Positions 18,031-27,051 are shown, counted from the first letter of the stretch. The stretch: DNA of 64,000 nt from Spirochaeta sp. UBA5339 (GCA_002408085.1 DHQL01000010.1:233465-297464), one strand, 5' to 3'. The notes: generated by a model from the sequence alone, not told the origin. Numbers and translations are program-made.

Positions 18031-18764
18031 ACAAGACAATCGAAACCATCAATAATCACCGTTCAATAAGACAGTATACAAAGCAGGATGTAGACGAAGA
18101 ACAGCTGACAGCCATCCTGGAAGCGGCTCGGTCCATGCCCACCTCTATTCACGGTCAACAGCTTTCCATCATTGTGGTAAAGGACAGCAAAAGGAAACAG
18201 AAAATATCCGAATTGGCCGGGAATCAGGTCTGGGTTGCCCAGGCTCCTGTCTTTCTTGTCTTCGTAATGGATATGAACAAGACCGCCAAAGCCGGAGAAA
18301 TAACCGGATTGAAGCAGGTTCTCCATGAAAGTGCCGAGGGTGTTCTGGTCTCCAGTTTCGATGCGGGACTGGCCATGGGAGCAGCCATCATTGCAGCAGA
18401 ATCCCTTGATCTGGGAATTGTCCCCATCGGGGGGATAAGAAGGAATCCCCAGGAAATGATTGATCTTCTTGAATTGCCTGAAAAGACCTTCCCTGTTGCA
18501 GGTCTGGTTGTGGGACACCCCGCGGATCTCTCTGCCCGGAAACCCCGTATGAGTGAAAAAGGGTTCATCCATACAGAGACCTATGATGACGGTGCCGTAA
18601 AGGATGCAGTCAGGGAGTTCGATGAAACCATGGCGGAATACTATAGGAACCGGGGTGACAAAGAGAGCAACTGGAGCTCCCAGGTTTCCGGCCTTTACCA
18701 GAGTGTATACTACCCGAAGGTCTACCCCGTCCTCAAATCTCAGAACTTCCTTCTGGACAAGTAG
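18027..18764 (+). CDS. NADPH-dependent nitroreductase (NfsA-like, FMN)
   Basis: A 245-aa FMN flavoprotein of the nitroreductase fold. The FMN-phosphate Arg/Ser motif is NNHRSIRQYTKQ, followed by ARSMPTSIHGQQLSIIVV; GIVPIGGIRRNPQEMIDLL and VAGLVVGHP mark the second flavin contact. The extra C-terminal arm (DETMAEYYRNRG) resembles NfsA/flavin reductase P. Substrates would be nitroaromatics, quinones or chromate. Translationally coupled to the ABM gene and controlled by the ArsR operator. Confidence 0.9.
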   Translation: MNKTIETINNHRSIRQYTKQDVDEEQLTAILEAARSMPTSIHGQQLSIIVVKDSKRKQKISELAGNQVWVAQAPVFLVFVMDMNKTAKAGEITGLKQVLHESAEGVLVSSFDAGLAMGAAIIAAESLDLGIVPIGGIRRNPQEMIDLLELPEKTFPVAGLVVGHPADLSARKPRMSEKGFIHTETYDDGAVKDAVREFDETMAEYYRNRGDKESNWSSQVSGLYQSVYYPKVYPVLKSQNFLLDK

Positions 18765-18765
18765 G

Positions 18766-18833
18766 TATACCGGAAGCGAGCCCTCCGGTCAGAGTTGCCC
18801 TCCCCTGAGGGGAGGGTGAATTTGAGAAGGGAA
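18766..18833 (+). repeat. 68-bp intergenic repeat, copy 1
   Basis: It starts TATACCGG, carries the hairpin CCCTCCCC-TGAG-GGGAGGG and ends GAAGGGAA. A second copy of equal length and the same orientation lies at 29777-29844; I count 60 of 68 identical positions by eye. It follows the nitroreductase stop directly, and the two copies bracket the accessory stretch. It could be a REP-like element or a scar of integration. Confidence 0.7.
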
Positions 18834-18990
18834 TCAGGTCATAATCCGGATAAACGAAGTGATTGAAATGATATCCGTAAATTGCCTCGACCGTTATACA
18901 GGACTGCTGCCCCTGAATGATTATCGGGCCAGCGGTCCTGAATGAGCCAGGCAACCAGGCGGTCACCCAGGCCCTTTTTCAAGAGACAGT

Positions 18991-19209
18991 TCACTTTCCA
19001 ATTGATCCAGACAGTTCATTGTCTCCTGGAGTTCCTTTATAGGGGCACTTATCAACATCTCCGTCACAATCGGGGACAATATCACTTGGAGCCCCCATTT
19101 CTCTCAAACCCGGTTTGCCACAGATTGAAATCATTTCAATTTCAAATCCCTCAGAATTTGTCAGTTTGAAAAGAGGAGCTTCTTCTCTGTAGTATTCACA
19201 TTTATTCAT
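18991..19209 (-). CDS. Small Cys-containing protein of unknown function
   Basis: I start this 72-aa protein at MNKCEYYREE (SD AAGGTG, 8 nt) instead of 13 codons upstream. It has four Cys (in NKCEYY, SICGKPG, PDCDGD and DKCPYKG) and the acidic pattern DCDGDVDKCP, suggesting a metal site or disulfides in the cytoplasm; no signal peptide is visible. I do not recognise the family with certainty. It stands alone between copy 1 of the repeat and the FG-GAP genes. Confidence 0.6.
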   Translation of the reverse strand: MNKCEYYREEAPLFKLTNSEGFEIEMISICGKPGLREMGAPSDIVPDCDGDVDKCPYKGTPGDNELSGSIGK

Positions 19210-19288
19210 ACTTTCACCTTCTGACTGCTTTGGAGAGGAATACCTCAACCAGTTAATATAGACAGCCCATTATTGACAATACTAAGAT

Positions 19289-20728
19289 CTAATATTTGAA
19301 AATCTGACCGCTTCCCTGATTCAGAATGCTCCCTACTGAGTCAACTTCAGCCGCAACGATCAGGTGATCGCCGCTCAGGGCAACTTTATGGTATTGATCG
19401 CCCGAACTGCCGTCGGGATCGGTCAGCACAGTGGAACTGTTCCAACCGTTGTTCCCGTTGGTATACAGATACACCGCCCCTTTGGAATCATTGCACTTCG
19501 AAGCTCCGATAGCGGCTGTATCCCCGTAGATTGAAACACTATTACCGAAATTTTCACCAGCTTTGCCGGCTGTCAATTTCGTTTCACTGCCCCAACTGTT
19601 ATCCGAGGAGTATTTGAATATATAGGCAGCCCCCTGATCTGTTTTGCCGTTTATATCGGCAAAACTGGCACCAATGATGGCGCAGTCTCCCTGAAGATCA
19701 ACCGACACCCCGAAGAGGTCACCGTTTTTCCCGTCTGATGCGCTGACTTTAGCGGCCTGAACAACAACCCCATCAATGCCCAGCGTATAGATGTAAGCCG
19801 CCCCGGAACCGCTGACAGCTCCCTGGGCATTATACGCCCCCACAATGAGGAATTCGCTGGTCATGGCCAGGGCATATCCGAAACTGTCCCCGTCCGAAAT
19901 GTCTGAGGGCCGGATCATGCTGGAAGCATTATCCCATTGGTTTGTTTCATTGTAGAAATATCTGAAAACTGTATCCGCTGCCAAGGTTCCGACAGCCAGA
20001 CAGTTACCAGAGATTGCAACAGAAGTACCGAACTTATCACCTGTCGTTAAGGTTGTCGGGCTTTTAGACCAGCTCTGGCTCCAGCTGTTTCCCGTTCGTC
20101 TGAAGACATATACTTTTCCGTAGTTGGTTTTACTACTACTATCATCCTTTTTTGCAGGAGCCCCAACAGCCAGGAAGTTGCCGTTGATAGAGACACTTTG
20201 ACCAAATCGATCATACGCAACCGGATCAGAGGCTGTCAACTTGATACCGCTGTCCCAGGTATTGGTGCCGGTTCTGTGGAACACATAAACCGCACCTGCA
20301 GAGTTATTATGCTGGGGAGCTCCGAATACTGCATAGTCTCCGGACACAGATACTGAATACCCGAAATGATCATATGCTTCACCATCAGAGGGCAGAATAT
20401 CCGCCGGTGAAGCATAACAGGCATACAAAGTTGTATCACTACCGGGCATTTCAAATCCGCTTCCGGTCCGGTAAAAATCTCCCGAGCCGTCAGACGCTGT
20501 ATTCCAACCGGTAAACAGGGGAGATCCGGATTTCACAAGGCTACCAGTATTTCCTGCCAGGGCGACATTTTCTCCCTCGACATAGCTGCCGGATACGGGG
20601 ACGCTTCCCGAATCGGCACCGTTGGCGCTGTAGCTCAGGGTATAGGTTCCGCTGCCGGATGGATTACGGCAGCCCACCATTATCGTGAATGGAATTAAGA
20701 AACATAACATTAGTTTTCTTTCATTCAT
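19289..20728 (-). CDS. Lipoprotein with List-Bact repeat and seven FG-GAP-like repeats (copy A)
   Basis: A 479-aa exported protein. A lipoprotein signal (MNERKLMLCFLIPFTIMVGC) is followed by one Listeria-Bacteroides/InlB-B repeat (about 28-105; GWNTASDGSGDFYRTG) and then seven repeats of about 50 residues with the core DxFGxSVxxxGDxxxxGA and GAVYVFxRTG. Seven integrin-like FG-GAP units suggest a seven-bladed propeller on the cell surface or in the periplasm. Copy B upstream shares an almost identical first 40 residues and leader, so the pair arose by duplication. Function unknown. Confidence 0.82.
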   Translation of the reverse strand: MNERKLMLCFLIPFTIMVGCRNPSGSGTYTLSYSANGADSGSVPVSGSYVEGENVALAGNTGSLVKSGSPLFTGWNTASDGSGDFYRTGSGFEMPGSDTTLYACYASPADILPSDGEAYDHFGYSVSVSGDYAVFGAPQHNNSAGAVYVFHRTGTNTWDSGIKLTASDPVAYDRFGQSVSINGNFLAVGAPAKKDDSSSKTNYGKVYVFRRTGNSWSQSWSKSPTTLTTGDKFGTSVAISGNCLAVGTLAADTVFRYFYNETNQWDNASSMIRPSDISDGDSFGYALAMTSEFLIVGAYNAQGAVSGSGAAYIYTLGIDGVVVQAAKVSASDGKNGDLFGVSVDLQGDCAIIGASFADINGKTDQGAAYIFKYSSDNSWGSETKLTAGKAGENFGNSVSIYGDTAAIGASKCNDSKGAVYLYTNGNNGWNSSTVLTDPDGSSGDQYHKVALSGDHLIVAAEVDSVGSILNQGSGQIFKY

Positions 20729-20807
20729 TTATTACTCCTTGAAGGGGGGGAGACCCTTTCTTCAGTAGATTTAGATTTATTTTTAGTTTAGGATTTTCAT
20801 AAAATCA

Positions 20808-20850
20808 GGCCTTGTAGGTCTGCGCACAATCCTTTGTCATTCAGTGCAAT
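20808..20850 (-). promoter_or_regulatory. Conserved 43-bp leader block, copy A
   Basis: This block, 80 bp upstream of lipoprotein copy A, matches 22443-22485 upstream of copy B at 42 of 43 positions (by eye). It contains TGCGCACAAT and a matching GTGCAAT half further on (an interrupted inverted repeat), so it is a candidate regulator-binding site. Similarity continues through an A/T-rich stretch to the shared AAGGAG SD. Confidence 0.6.
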
Positions 20851-20894
20851 TTAGAGGTATTGGATTGTTTTATGATTCTAACGGCCTTTTAACC

Positions 20895-20927
20895 CCATTA
20901 AGGCACTCAAAGAAAGTGCCTTAATGG
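20895..20927. terminator. Hairpin after lipoprotein copy B
   Basis: CCATTAAGGCAC, a 9-nt loop and GTGCCTTAATGG form a perfect 12-bp stem 28 bp beyond the copy B stop. The following T-run is weak (TTAAAAGG on the minus strand). Confidence 0.6.
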
Positions 20928-20954
20928 CTCATTCAGTCACTTTTACAGTTTAAA

Positions 20955-22367
20955 TTACTGATAAAGTTGAATAGATGCCAAACCTGTGTAGTCCTTCGCC
21001 CCATATGCTCCGATGATCAAAGAAGTCTCATCCACAGCAGGATCAAAGAAAAACTCATCCTGGGCTCCGTCGCTGTCCGTCAATTTAGTCACAGGGTCCC
21101 AACTGTTTGATCCGGTTCTGGCAAACATGTAAACGGCCCCCTGATAGGCATTATCGCCAATCGCAGCATTTTCGGCACCCACCAGAAGTGTATCGCCGCA
21201 GATGGCCACTGTTCCGAAGTGATCAGTGTCAGCCCCGTCGGAAGCCATTAGAGTCACGGAACTGCCCCAGCTGTTTCCGCTTGACCGTTTGAATACAAAT
21301 GCCGCGCCCTGTTCCTCAACGCTTCCATTGTTATATTTGGTATCACCAACGGCCAGATAGTCTCCGTCCAGGGCGATACTTCTACCAAATAACTCATTGG
21401 AACTCGGGTCGGGAGCAGAAATAACCGCTCTGTTCCCCCAGGTATTGTCTCCGGTTCGTTCATATACATATACCTGTCCCTGGGAGTTGTACCCATAGGC
21501 ACCGACGGCAAGGGTATCCCCGTCCAGAGACAGGGCTCGACCGAAGTACTCGGTACTCGATTCGGTAGAATCAATACTGGTTTCACTGGGATTACTCCAT
21601 CCGCTGCTGCCTTTCTTGTAGACATAGACCGTATCGGTTAAGGTGCCGAGGGCGGCATAATCCCCGTCCAGAGACACACAGAGGCCGAAATTATCTGATG
21701 AGCTCCCATCTGAATGTGAAATGACCTGTCTATTGCCCCAACTGTTCGTACCGGTTCTCTGGTAGATGAAGGCAGCTCCTTTATTTGAGTTCTCGTTTGG
21801 GGCACCAACTAAAACATAATCACCGTCTATGGAAACCGAATACCCATAGCTCGTATCAAATGAGTCTGCATACTGCAACTTCGTTCCCGCATCCCAGCTG
21901 TTTATTCCGGTTCTATGAAAAACATAGGCAGCGCCACCATAGGTACTATACCCCACCGCTCCGATGACGGCATAGTCTCCATCGATATCTACCGAATAGC
22001 CGAATTCATCGCCTTTACTCCCGCCAGACGCTGTAATTTCACAGACATCAACCCAGCAGGCATAGAGGGTCTGATCACTGCCGGGCATCTCCATGCTGTC
22101 ACCGGGGCGGTAGAAATCCCCGGAACCGTCGGCGGCTGTATTCCACCCAACAAAAAAGGGATACCCCGCTTTCACCAGCTTGCCCTCATTAGCGGCAACG
22201 GTCACACTGTTGCCTTCGACAATGCTGCTGCTTCCGGGGACACTTCCCGAATCGGCTCCGTTTGCGCTGTAGCTCAGGGTATAGGCTCCGCTGCCGGACG
22301 GGTTACGGCAGCCCACCATTATCGTGAATGGAATTAAGAAGCACAGCATTAATTTTCGTTCATTCAT
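20955..22367 (-). CDS. Lipoprotein with List-Bact repeat and seven FG-GAP-like repeats (copy B)
   Basis: A 470-aa paralogue of the next gene downstream. The same lipoprotein signal and InlB-B-like repeat are followed by seven FG-GAP-like units (DEFGYSVDIDGDYAVIGA; NELFGRSIALDGDYLAVGD and so on), each ending near GAAYVFxRTGxNSWG. The signal region is nearly identical to copy A while the propeller has diverged, a pattern of fixed export signal and variable exposed surface. It diverges from the AraC regulator at 22511 and shares that intergenic region, including the conserved leader block. Confidence 0.82.
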   Translation of the reverse strand: MNERKLMLCFLIPFTIMVGCRNPSGSGAYTLSYSANGADSGSVPGSSSIVEGNSVTVAANEGKLVKAGYPFFVGWNTAADGSGDFYRPGDSMEMPGSDQTLYACWVDVCEITASGGSKGDEFGYSVDIDGDYAVIGAVGYSTYGGAAYVFHRTGINSWDAGTKLQYADSFDTSYGYSVSIDGDYVLVGAPNENSNKGAAFIYQRTGTNSWGNRQVISHSDGSSSDNFGLCVSLDGDYAALGTLTDTVYVYKKGSSGWSNPSETSIDSTESSTEYFGRALSLDGDTLAVGAYGYNSQGQVYVYERTGDNTWGNRAVISAPDPSSNELFGRSIALDGDYLAVGDTKYNNGSVEEQGAAFVFKRSSGNSWGSSVTLMASDGADTDHFGTVAICGDTLLVGAENAAIGDNAYQGAVYMFARTGSNSWDPVTKLTDSDGAQDEFFFDPAVDETSLIIGAYGAKDYTGLASIQLYQ

Positions 22368-22442
22368 TTATTACTCCTTGGGGGGGACCCCTTTCTTCAG
22401 TAGATTTAGATTTATTTTTAGTTTAAGATTTCCATTGATTGG

Positions 22443-22485
22443 GGCCTTGTAGGTCTGCGCACAATCCTTTGTCATTTAGTGCAAT
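22443..22485 (-). promoter_or_regulatory. Conserved 43-bp leader block, copy B, between lipoprotein and AraC genes
   Basis: Same block as 20808-20850 with one mismatch. Here it sits in the 143-bp gap between divergent genes, 25 bp upstream of the AraC start, the expected place for an AraC-family binding site that acts on both directions. Confidence 0.6.
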
Positions 22486-22510
22486 AAAGAGATATTGAAA
22501 AATAAAATCT

Positions 22511-23458
22511 ATGGAACAGTTAAAAATAGCGACAACAGACGTTTCGAAACTACAGCGCTCAGAGCTTTGGTATGAAGCTGTCAACCTGTCCCATCTGGGC
22601 TGGGCTCTCAACGAAGACAACAGTGAAATTAATGGATTCATTCAAACGAGGGGAACAGGGAAATTCAAGATAAGCCACTGTCAGTGCAGCGACCCCTGCA
22701 GTGGAAGCCGTTCTTCACATCAGATCGGAAAAGAGGATTTCGCTTATTACAGTATCCTTACGGTTCAGAAGGGTTGTGAGACCATTTCCCGAAGGGGAGA
22801 AGACCAAGAGGTTACAAGTGGAGATATCTATTTATGGGACAGCAGTGAAGCTCTATCTTTTCAATCATTTACCAGCATCGAAAAAAGAACACTTTTTGTT
22901 GAGAAAGACTTTATGGAGAAACTCTTTCCCCAGATCGGACAAATGGTTGGTAAAGTATTCAACGGGAAACATGGATTAGGTCCTTTCATCCATTCGAATC
23001 TGACTACCTTAAGCAGCCAGCTTGATTTGATAGACGACAATTCGGTATCCCTCATTACTGATACAACACTGGAACTGCTGACAACATGGCTGAACCGACT
23101 TCACCCATCTTCTGTTTCTGATTACAGAATGAAACTCTATAATGAAATACTCAGCTATATAAAGCAGAATCTCGATGACTCGAAATTAACCCCTGGAGAG
23201 ATTGCAATGACTTTTAATATGAGTCTACGTTCGCTTCACAGCTTATTTTCATCCTGCGGGACTTCGATCTCAAAAATGATCCGTGAGATGCGGCTGGAGC
23301 AGTGCCGCCAGGAAATTCTTCTATACAGCGACAGTGGCAAAACGATCACGGAAATTGCTCTTCGCTGGGGCTTTAATGACCCTGCTCATTTCTCAAAATG
23401 CTTTAAAGCTGTCTATAAAATGAGTCCCAGTCACTATCTTTCATCTCAATTTAAATAA
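22511..23458 (+). CDS. AraC-family transcriptional regulator
   Basis: A 315-aa regulator. The first 190 residues are an AraC-binding-like cupin domain (YYSILTVQKGCETISRRGEDQEV; GDIYLWDSSEALSFQS). The C-terminal 100 residues are the double helix-turn-helix (LTPGEIAMTFNMSLRSLHSLF; ITEIALRWGFNDPAHFSKCF), the second copy being the diagnostic one. It resembles the NphR/feaR-like group. It diverges from lipoprotein copy B and is its probable activator. The ribosome-binding site is weak. Confidence 0.9.
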   Translation: MEQLKIATTDVSKLQRSELWYEAVNLSHLGWALNEDNSEINGFIQTRGTGKFKISHCQCSDPCSGSRSSHQIGKEDFAYYSILTVQKGCETISRRGEDQEVTSGDIYLWDSSEALSFQSFTSIEKRTLFVEKDFMEKLFPQIGQMVGKVFNGKHGLGPFIHSNLTTLSSQLDLIDDNSVSLITDTTLELLTTWLNRLHPSSVSDYRMKLYNEILSYIKQNLDDSKLTPGEIAMTFNMSLRSLHSLFSSCGTSISKMIREMRLEQCRQEILLYSDSGKTITEIALRWGFNDPAHFSKCFKAVYKMSPSHYLSSQFK

Positions 23459-23595
23459 GTTAATGGAACACGGACGCCTTCGGCCTTGTAGTTGCGATTA
23501 CTGACAATGGCAAAATTGTATACAGAAGTACCCTTGGGTATAAGGTTGGCATCGGGATACTGCACCAGATTGCCCTCGATGAAAACGGTGGTGGT
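23446..23595 (-). pseudogene. Remnant of an ssb gene
   Basis: The minus frame 23595 to 23446 reads TTTVFIEGNLVQYPDANL, then GTSVYNFAIVSNRNYKAEGV, which lines up with residues 4-46 of the intact SSB at 29883-30305 (SIILEGNLVRDPEANL; GTSVCNFAIASNRYYKSEGV). A TAA stands directly before the homology, so the start codon is gone, and after GVR the frame runs into non-homologous sequence at the end of the AraC gene. The fragment is diverged, so it came from another ssb copy, probably of a mobile element. Confidence 0.8.
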
Positions 23596-23624
23596 TTAGG
23601 ATAGCGGGAACAGGGAGGCATATA

Positions 23625-24569
23625 TTGATCTATTTAAGCAGTATATTGGTCATATTGACCGTGGGGTTGGTTACACTCCTTCTTTTTACCGCTTATCTCA
23701 AAAAAGAGGAAAACCTTTCCTTCCGCAAAGATCTGTCCTATTACATGCTATTTCTCAATATCAAAATTGCGGTTGTAATTGTCCATTCCTTTGTGAATGT
23801 CCTGCAACCGGAAGGCAGTTCGTCCACAGCCATGCTGTTTCTCTTTTTAAGGGGATTAAGCTCGCTGCCGCTGCTGTTCTTCCTCTATCGATTTACCCTC
23901 CGCTTTTTCGACAGAACCCCTTCAAGTCTGGAAAACAGGATGGCTGTTCTTTTCGCAATTCTTCTAGGGCTCTGTGTTCTTTCCCTGACGATTTTTCTCA
24001 GCGGAAATTTTTACAGTGAAGATCTCTATAAAACCATCCTTTTAATCGGGGAGCTTTTATTCTTCTGCGGTTTGCTCTTCAATCTTATTCACTATTTTCT
24101 CTATGAGCCGGCGACTCCGGCCAGGGAAATCAGCGCAATCGTCACTCCACTGATGCGTGCCGCTCTGGTATTTTTCCCACTTCTGATTCTGGAGGATCTG
24201 TTTCAGTCTCAGCTGTTTGGATTATGGGGCATTCCGGAAAAACTGGATCTGCCCTATTTCTCAACAATTTACTATCTTATATTCAATGGCGGTTTTCTCA
24301 TTTTCCTCTACAGGCACATCCTGCTCCGGAAAAACCTGTCTTTAACGGGCGAGTACAGACTCAATGCTTTTTGTGAGGAGTATTCCATATCTTCCCGCGA
24401 AACAGAGATCATCGGCGAATTATTGTCTGGGAAACAAAACAAGGAAATTGGTGAATCCCTTTTCATTTCACCTGAAACAGTACGGAACCACCTATCCCGG
24501 ATTTACCGGAAAACCGAAGTGAAAAACAGGTTGGAACTGATATCCCTGCTCAATAAATTCAGCAATTAG
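23625..24569 (+). CDS. Membrane-anchored LuxR-type regulator (seven hydrophobic segments + HTH)
   Basis: A 314-aa protein with about seven hydrophobic segments in residues 1-235 and a C-terminal LuxR helix-turn-helix (YSISSRETEIIGELLSGKQNKEIGE; SPETVRNHLSRIYRKTEVKN). It starts with TTG and a GGGAGG SD at 6 nt. Sensor and DNA-binding parts are in one membrane protein, so it probably detects a lipid, an envelope state or a diffusible signal. It lies 107 bp upstream of the hydrolase/outer-membrane pair in the same direction and may control them. Confidence 0.85.
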   Translation: MIYLSSILVILTVGLVTLLLFTAYLKKEENLSFRKDLSYYMLFLNIKIAVVIVHSFVNVLQPEGSSSTAMLFLFLRGLSSLPLLFFLYRFTLRFFDRTPSSLENRMAVLFAILLGLCVLSLTIFLSGNFYSEDLYKTILLIGELLFFCGLLFNLIHYFLYEPATPAREISAIVTPLMRAALVFFPLLILEDLFQSQLFGLWGIPEKLDLPYFSTIYYLIFNGGFLIFLYRHILLRKNLSLTGEYRLNAFCEEYSISSRETEIIGELLSGKQNKEIGESLFISPETVRNHLSRIYRKTEVKNRLELISLLNKFSN

Positions 24570-24676
24570 TACATATGTCACCATCCTCAGGACCCTGATT
24601 GTGATATAGAGGTCATTCCCGGGCTGCTTCCTCCATTCATAAAATACCCCAGAAATTATTTACCAAAGGGGTATTT

Positions 24677-25786
24677 ATGAACCACTATAAATATTTATTA
24701 CCCGCGCTTTTGCTGATTTGTCAGATTGCTGCTCCGGTCAGTGGAGACAACAGCGGCTCCGGGACAGATCAGTTTATGGAAGACCATTGGCGCGAACTGG
24801 ATGTTCCCGGCATGGCGGTCCTTGCCGTCAAAGATGAGAAAACCATCTATGAAGGTTATTTCGGGAAGATGAATGAAGATCGGTCCGTTTGCGAGGACAC
24901 GCTTTTCATGCTGGCATCGGTATCCAAAACCATTACCGCGACCGCTGTTCTTCAGCTGGTGGAAAAGGGAATCATCAACATTAATGAAGATATCAACCGC
25001 TATCTTCCTTTCGAAGTCAGGAATCCGCGGTACCCCCAAGTCCCGATAACAGTCAAGATGCTTCTTCAGCACACATCGGGGATACATGACAGGAAGCTGT
25101 TCTACATCAGCAAGTACACTCTTTTCTCCGGAGGGGGTGATTATCCCGGAGACTTATCTGAATTTATGACCCAGTACCTCTCGGAAAAGGGTGAGTATTA
25201 CAGCTCCGGAAACTTTTCGAAATACCAGCCCGGAAGCGAATACCAATACAGTAATTTCGCAATCGCTCTCCTTGCTGTCATAGTCGAAAACTGTACGGGA
25301 AAGAGTTTTGAACAGTACTGCCGTGACAATATCTTTTCGCCCCTCGGAATGGAAAAAACATCCTGGTTTCTGGCAAATCTCGATGAGCAGGCCGTAGCCA
25401 GCCCCTGGTTCTTCGGAAAATTCCGGGGACATTACGGCTATCCCGATTATCCGTCGGGACAGATCAGAACATCGGCTCGGCAGTTGGCAGCATTCGGAAG
25501 CATGTGGAGCAACGGAGGCCTTTGGAAGGGAACAAGACTTCTCGATTCCGACACGGTGGCTTCAGCATTGACCGAAGATCCCGAAGGTATAGGGTTGATC
25601 TGGCATTTCACCTCCGATGAACTGGGGCATCTGCCTTCCCACGGTGGAGATGATTTGGGGGTGGCTACCAAACTGATCATCGATCCCTCAAACCACAGTG
25701 CGGTAATTTTTCTGACTAACGGCGGCTGGAAGAAAAGCGAAGCGTACATGGCAATCTGGCAGAAGCTGCTGGATCTGACTCATTGA
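24677..25786 (+). CDS. Secreted serine hydrolase of the beta-lactamase/PBP4* family
   Basis: A 369-aa exported enzyme with a signal peptide (about 1-23, ending APVSG). The class C beta-lactamase-like catalytic motifs are S-V-S-K in FMLASVSKTITATAVLQL (about residue 80) and Y-S-N in YQYSNFAIALL (about 195); the third motif is probably HGGDD near the C-terminus. Such proteins act as D-amino-acid peptidases, esterases or transacylases; true beta-lactamase activity is unlikely. The stop lies within the upstream part of the next frame, so the two genes are tightly coupled. Confidence 0.85.
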   Translation: MNHYKYLLPALLLICQIAAPVSGDNSGSGTDQFMEDHWRELDVPGMAVLAVKDEKTIYEGYFGKMNEDRSVCEDTLFMLASVSKTITATAVLQLVEKGIININEDINRYLPFEVRNPRYPQVPITVKMLLQHTSGIHDRKLFYISKYTLFSGGGDYPGDLSEFMTQYLSEKGEYYSSGNFSKYQPGSEYQYSNFAIALLAVIVENCTGKSFEQYCRDNIFSPLGMEKTSWFLANLDEQAVASPWFFGKFRGHYGYPDYPSGQIRTSARQLAAFGSMWSNGGLWKGTRLLDSDTVASALTEDPEGIGLIWHFTSDELGHLPSHGGDDLGVATKLIIDPSNHSAVIFLTNGGWKKSEAYMAIWQKLLDLTH

Positions 25787-25815
25787 AAAAGATATCGATA
25801 ACCAAAGGAATGATT

Positions 25816-27051
25816 ATGAAAAACCCATATTCCAGATTTCTGTTTTTCCTCACACTATTGGTCTGTTCCCAATTCTTTCTCTACGGTGAACAGCTGGCAG
25901 CCATAAATATATACGGCTTGAAAAGGACCAAAGAAGAGACAGTGCTATCCCTTCTCGGAATCGGACCGGGAGACGAAATCTCAACCGGTCAAATCCCGGT
26001 AATTGAACAGAAGCTGAGAAAAGCTGAAATTTTTCAGGAAGACATTTTAATCGAGCTGATACCCGGCGAAAGAGGATCTGTTCTCAATATCACCCTCCAC
26101 GATAAATGGACATTTATCGGATTGCCTTTTTTTTCCGCTTCATCAAATGATATCAGCGGTGGTGCTCTGGTTATGGACAGCAACTTCGGAGGGAAAATGA
26201 ACAATTTTCTCTCTTACGGATTACTTAGCAAAAGCGGAGATGCCCAGCTCTTTATTCTCTTCAGCGATCCTACCTTTCTAAAATCCGATGTGGAGTTGGG
26301 AGCCAGAGTTTCCGGCGGCAAAACGAATGTGGTTTACACTAGCATGGATGAAGATTTCCTATTTGAAGACTATTCAGAGAGTTTCTTTTACGGGGGGATC
26401 TGGGCGGGATATCCCCTGACAGAGAGGCTGGAGGTTTCCCTCGGTCTGGAAGGGACATACAAGGATTTGGAAAGAAAAAGTTTGATTCCGCCGGAAGAGA
26501 GCGACCTCTTTCAACTAACTCTCGAAGCCGCAGCCGAGTATGACGGTACTGTACTATATCCGCTGTTTTACAAAGGTATTGGCGCCAGTATGAACGGTGC
26601 GGTGAACTGGGAGCCCGGGAAACTCCCTACGGGGAAACTCTCCACCGGGCTCAGGGCAGGGTTTCTGATAGGGAATATCTTCCATGTTGAACTAAGGGGA
26701 ACAGGAGGCATCACGAACAATCCTTTTCATTCACTTTTTCTGCTGGGTGGTGAGGAAGGCAGCCATAGTCTGCCGGCGCAAAGCATTGCTTCTGATCTGT
26801 TTCTAACAGGAGAACTGAAATCGGAGCTTCGTCTCTTCAAGCTCACTCTGGGATATATAACCGCACCTGTATTTTATGAAAGCGGTCTATTTCGGGATTA
26901 TGTGGAATCACTGAAGCCCTATCATGGTATGGGTGGAGGATTTCGGTTTTATCTTGATAAAGTGGCCCTACCGGCAATTGGACTGGAGTACCGTCACAAT
27001 TTTACCGCTCATACGGGAGGGCTGAACTTTTATCTGGGAATGTCATTCTAG
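25816..27051 (+). CDS. Omp85-like outer-membrane protein with a single POTRA domain
   Basis: I choose the ATG at 25816 (MKNPYSRFLFFLTLLVCSQF; AAAGGA at 6 nt), giving 411 aa. A signal peptide (ending LYG) is followed by one POTRA-like domain (residues about 25-95: INIYGLKRTKEETVLSLLGI; LRKAEIFQEDILIELI) and a C-terminal beta-barrel with alternating aromatic strands that ends in Phe (LNFYLGMSF). BamA has five POTRAs, so this is a short accessory member, perhaps for export or insertion of one partner. The preceding hydrolase is the natural candidate partner. The exact barrel strand number is not clear. Confidence 0.72.
   Translation: MKNPYSRFLFFLTLLVCSQFFLYGEQLAAINIYGLKRTKEETVLSLLGIGPGDEISTGQIPVIEQKLRKAEIFQEDILIELIPGERGSVLNITLHDKWTFIGLPFFSASSNDISGGALVMDSNFGGKMNNFLSYGLLSKSGDAQLFILFSDPTFLKSDVELGARVSGGKTNVVYTSMDEDFLFEDYSESFFYGGIWAGYPLTERLEVSLGLEGTYKDLERKSLIPPEESDLFQLTLEAAAEYDGTVLYPLFYKGIGASMNGAVNWEPGKLPTGKLSTGLRAGFLIGNIFHVELRGTGGITNNPFHSLFLLGGEEGSHSLPAQSIASDLFLTGELKSELRLFKLTLGYITAPVFYESGLFRDYVESLKPYHGMGGGFRFYLDKVALPAIGLEYRHNFTAHTGGLNFYLGMSF

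Noticed and set aside
25783..25815. Upstream TTG start for the Omp85-like protein
   Set aside because: It would add charged residues before the signal peptide and overlaps the hydrolase stop; the ATG at 25816 has better SD spacing.
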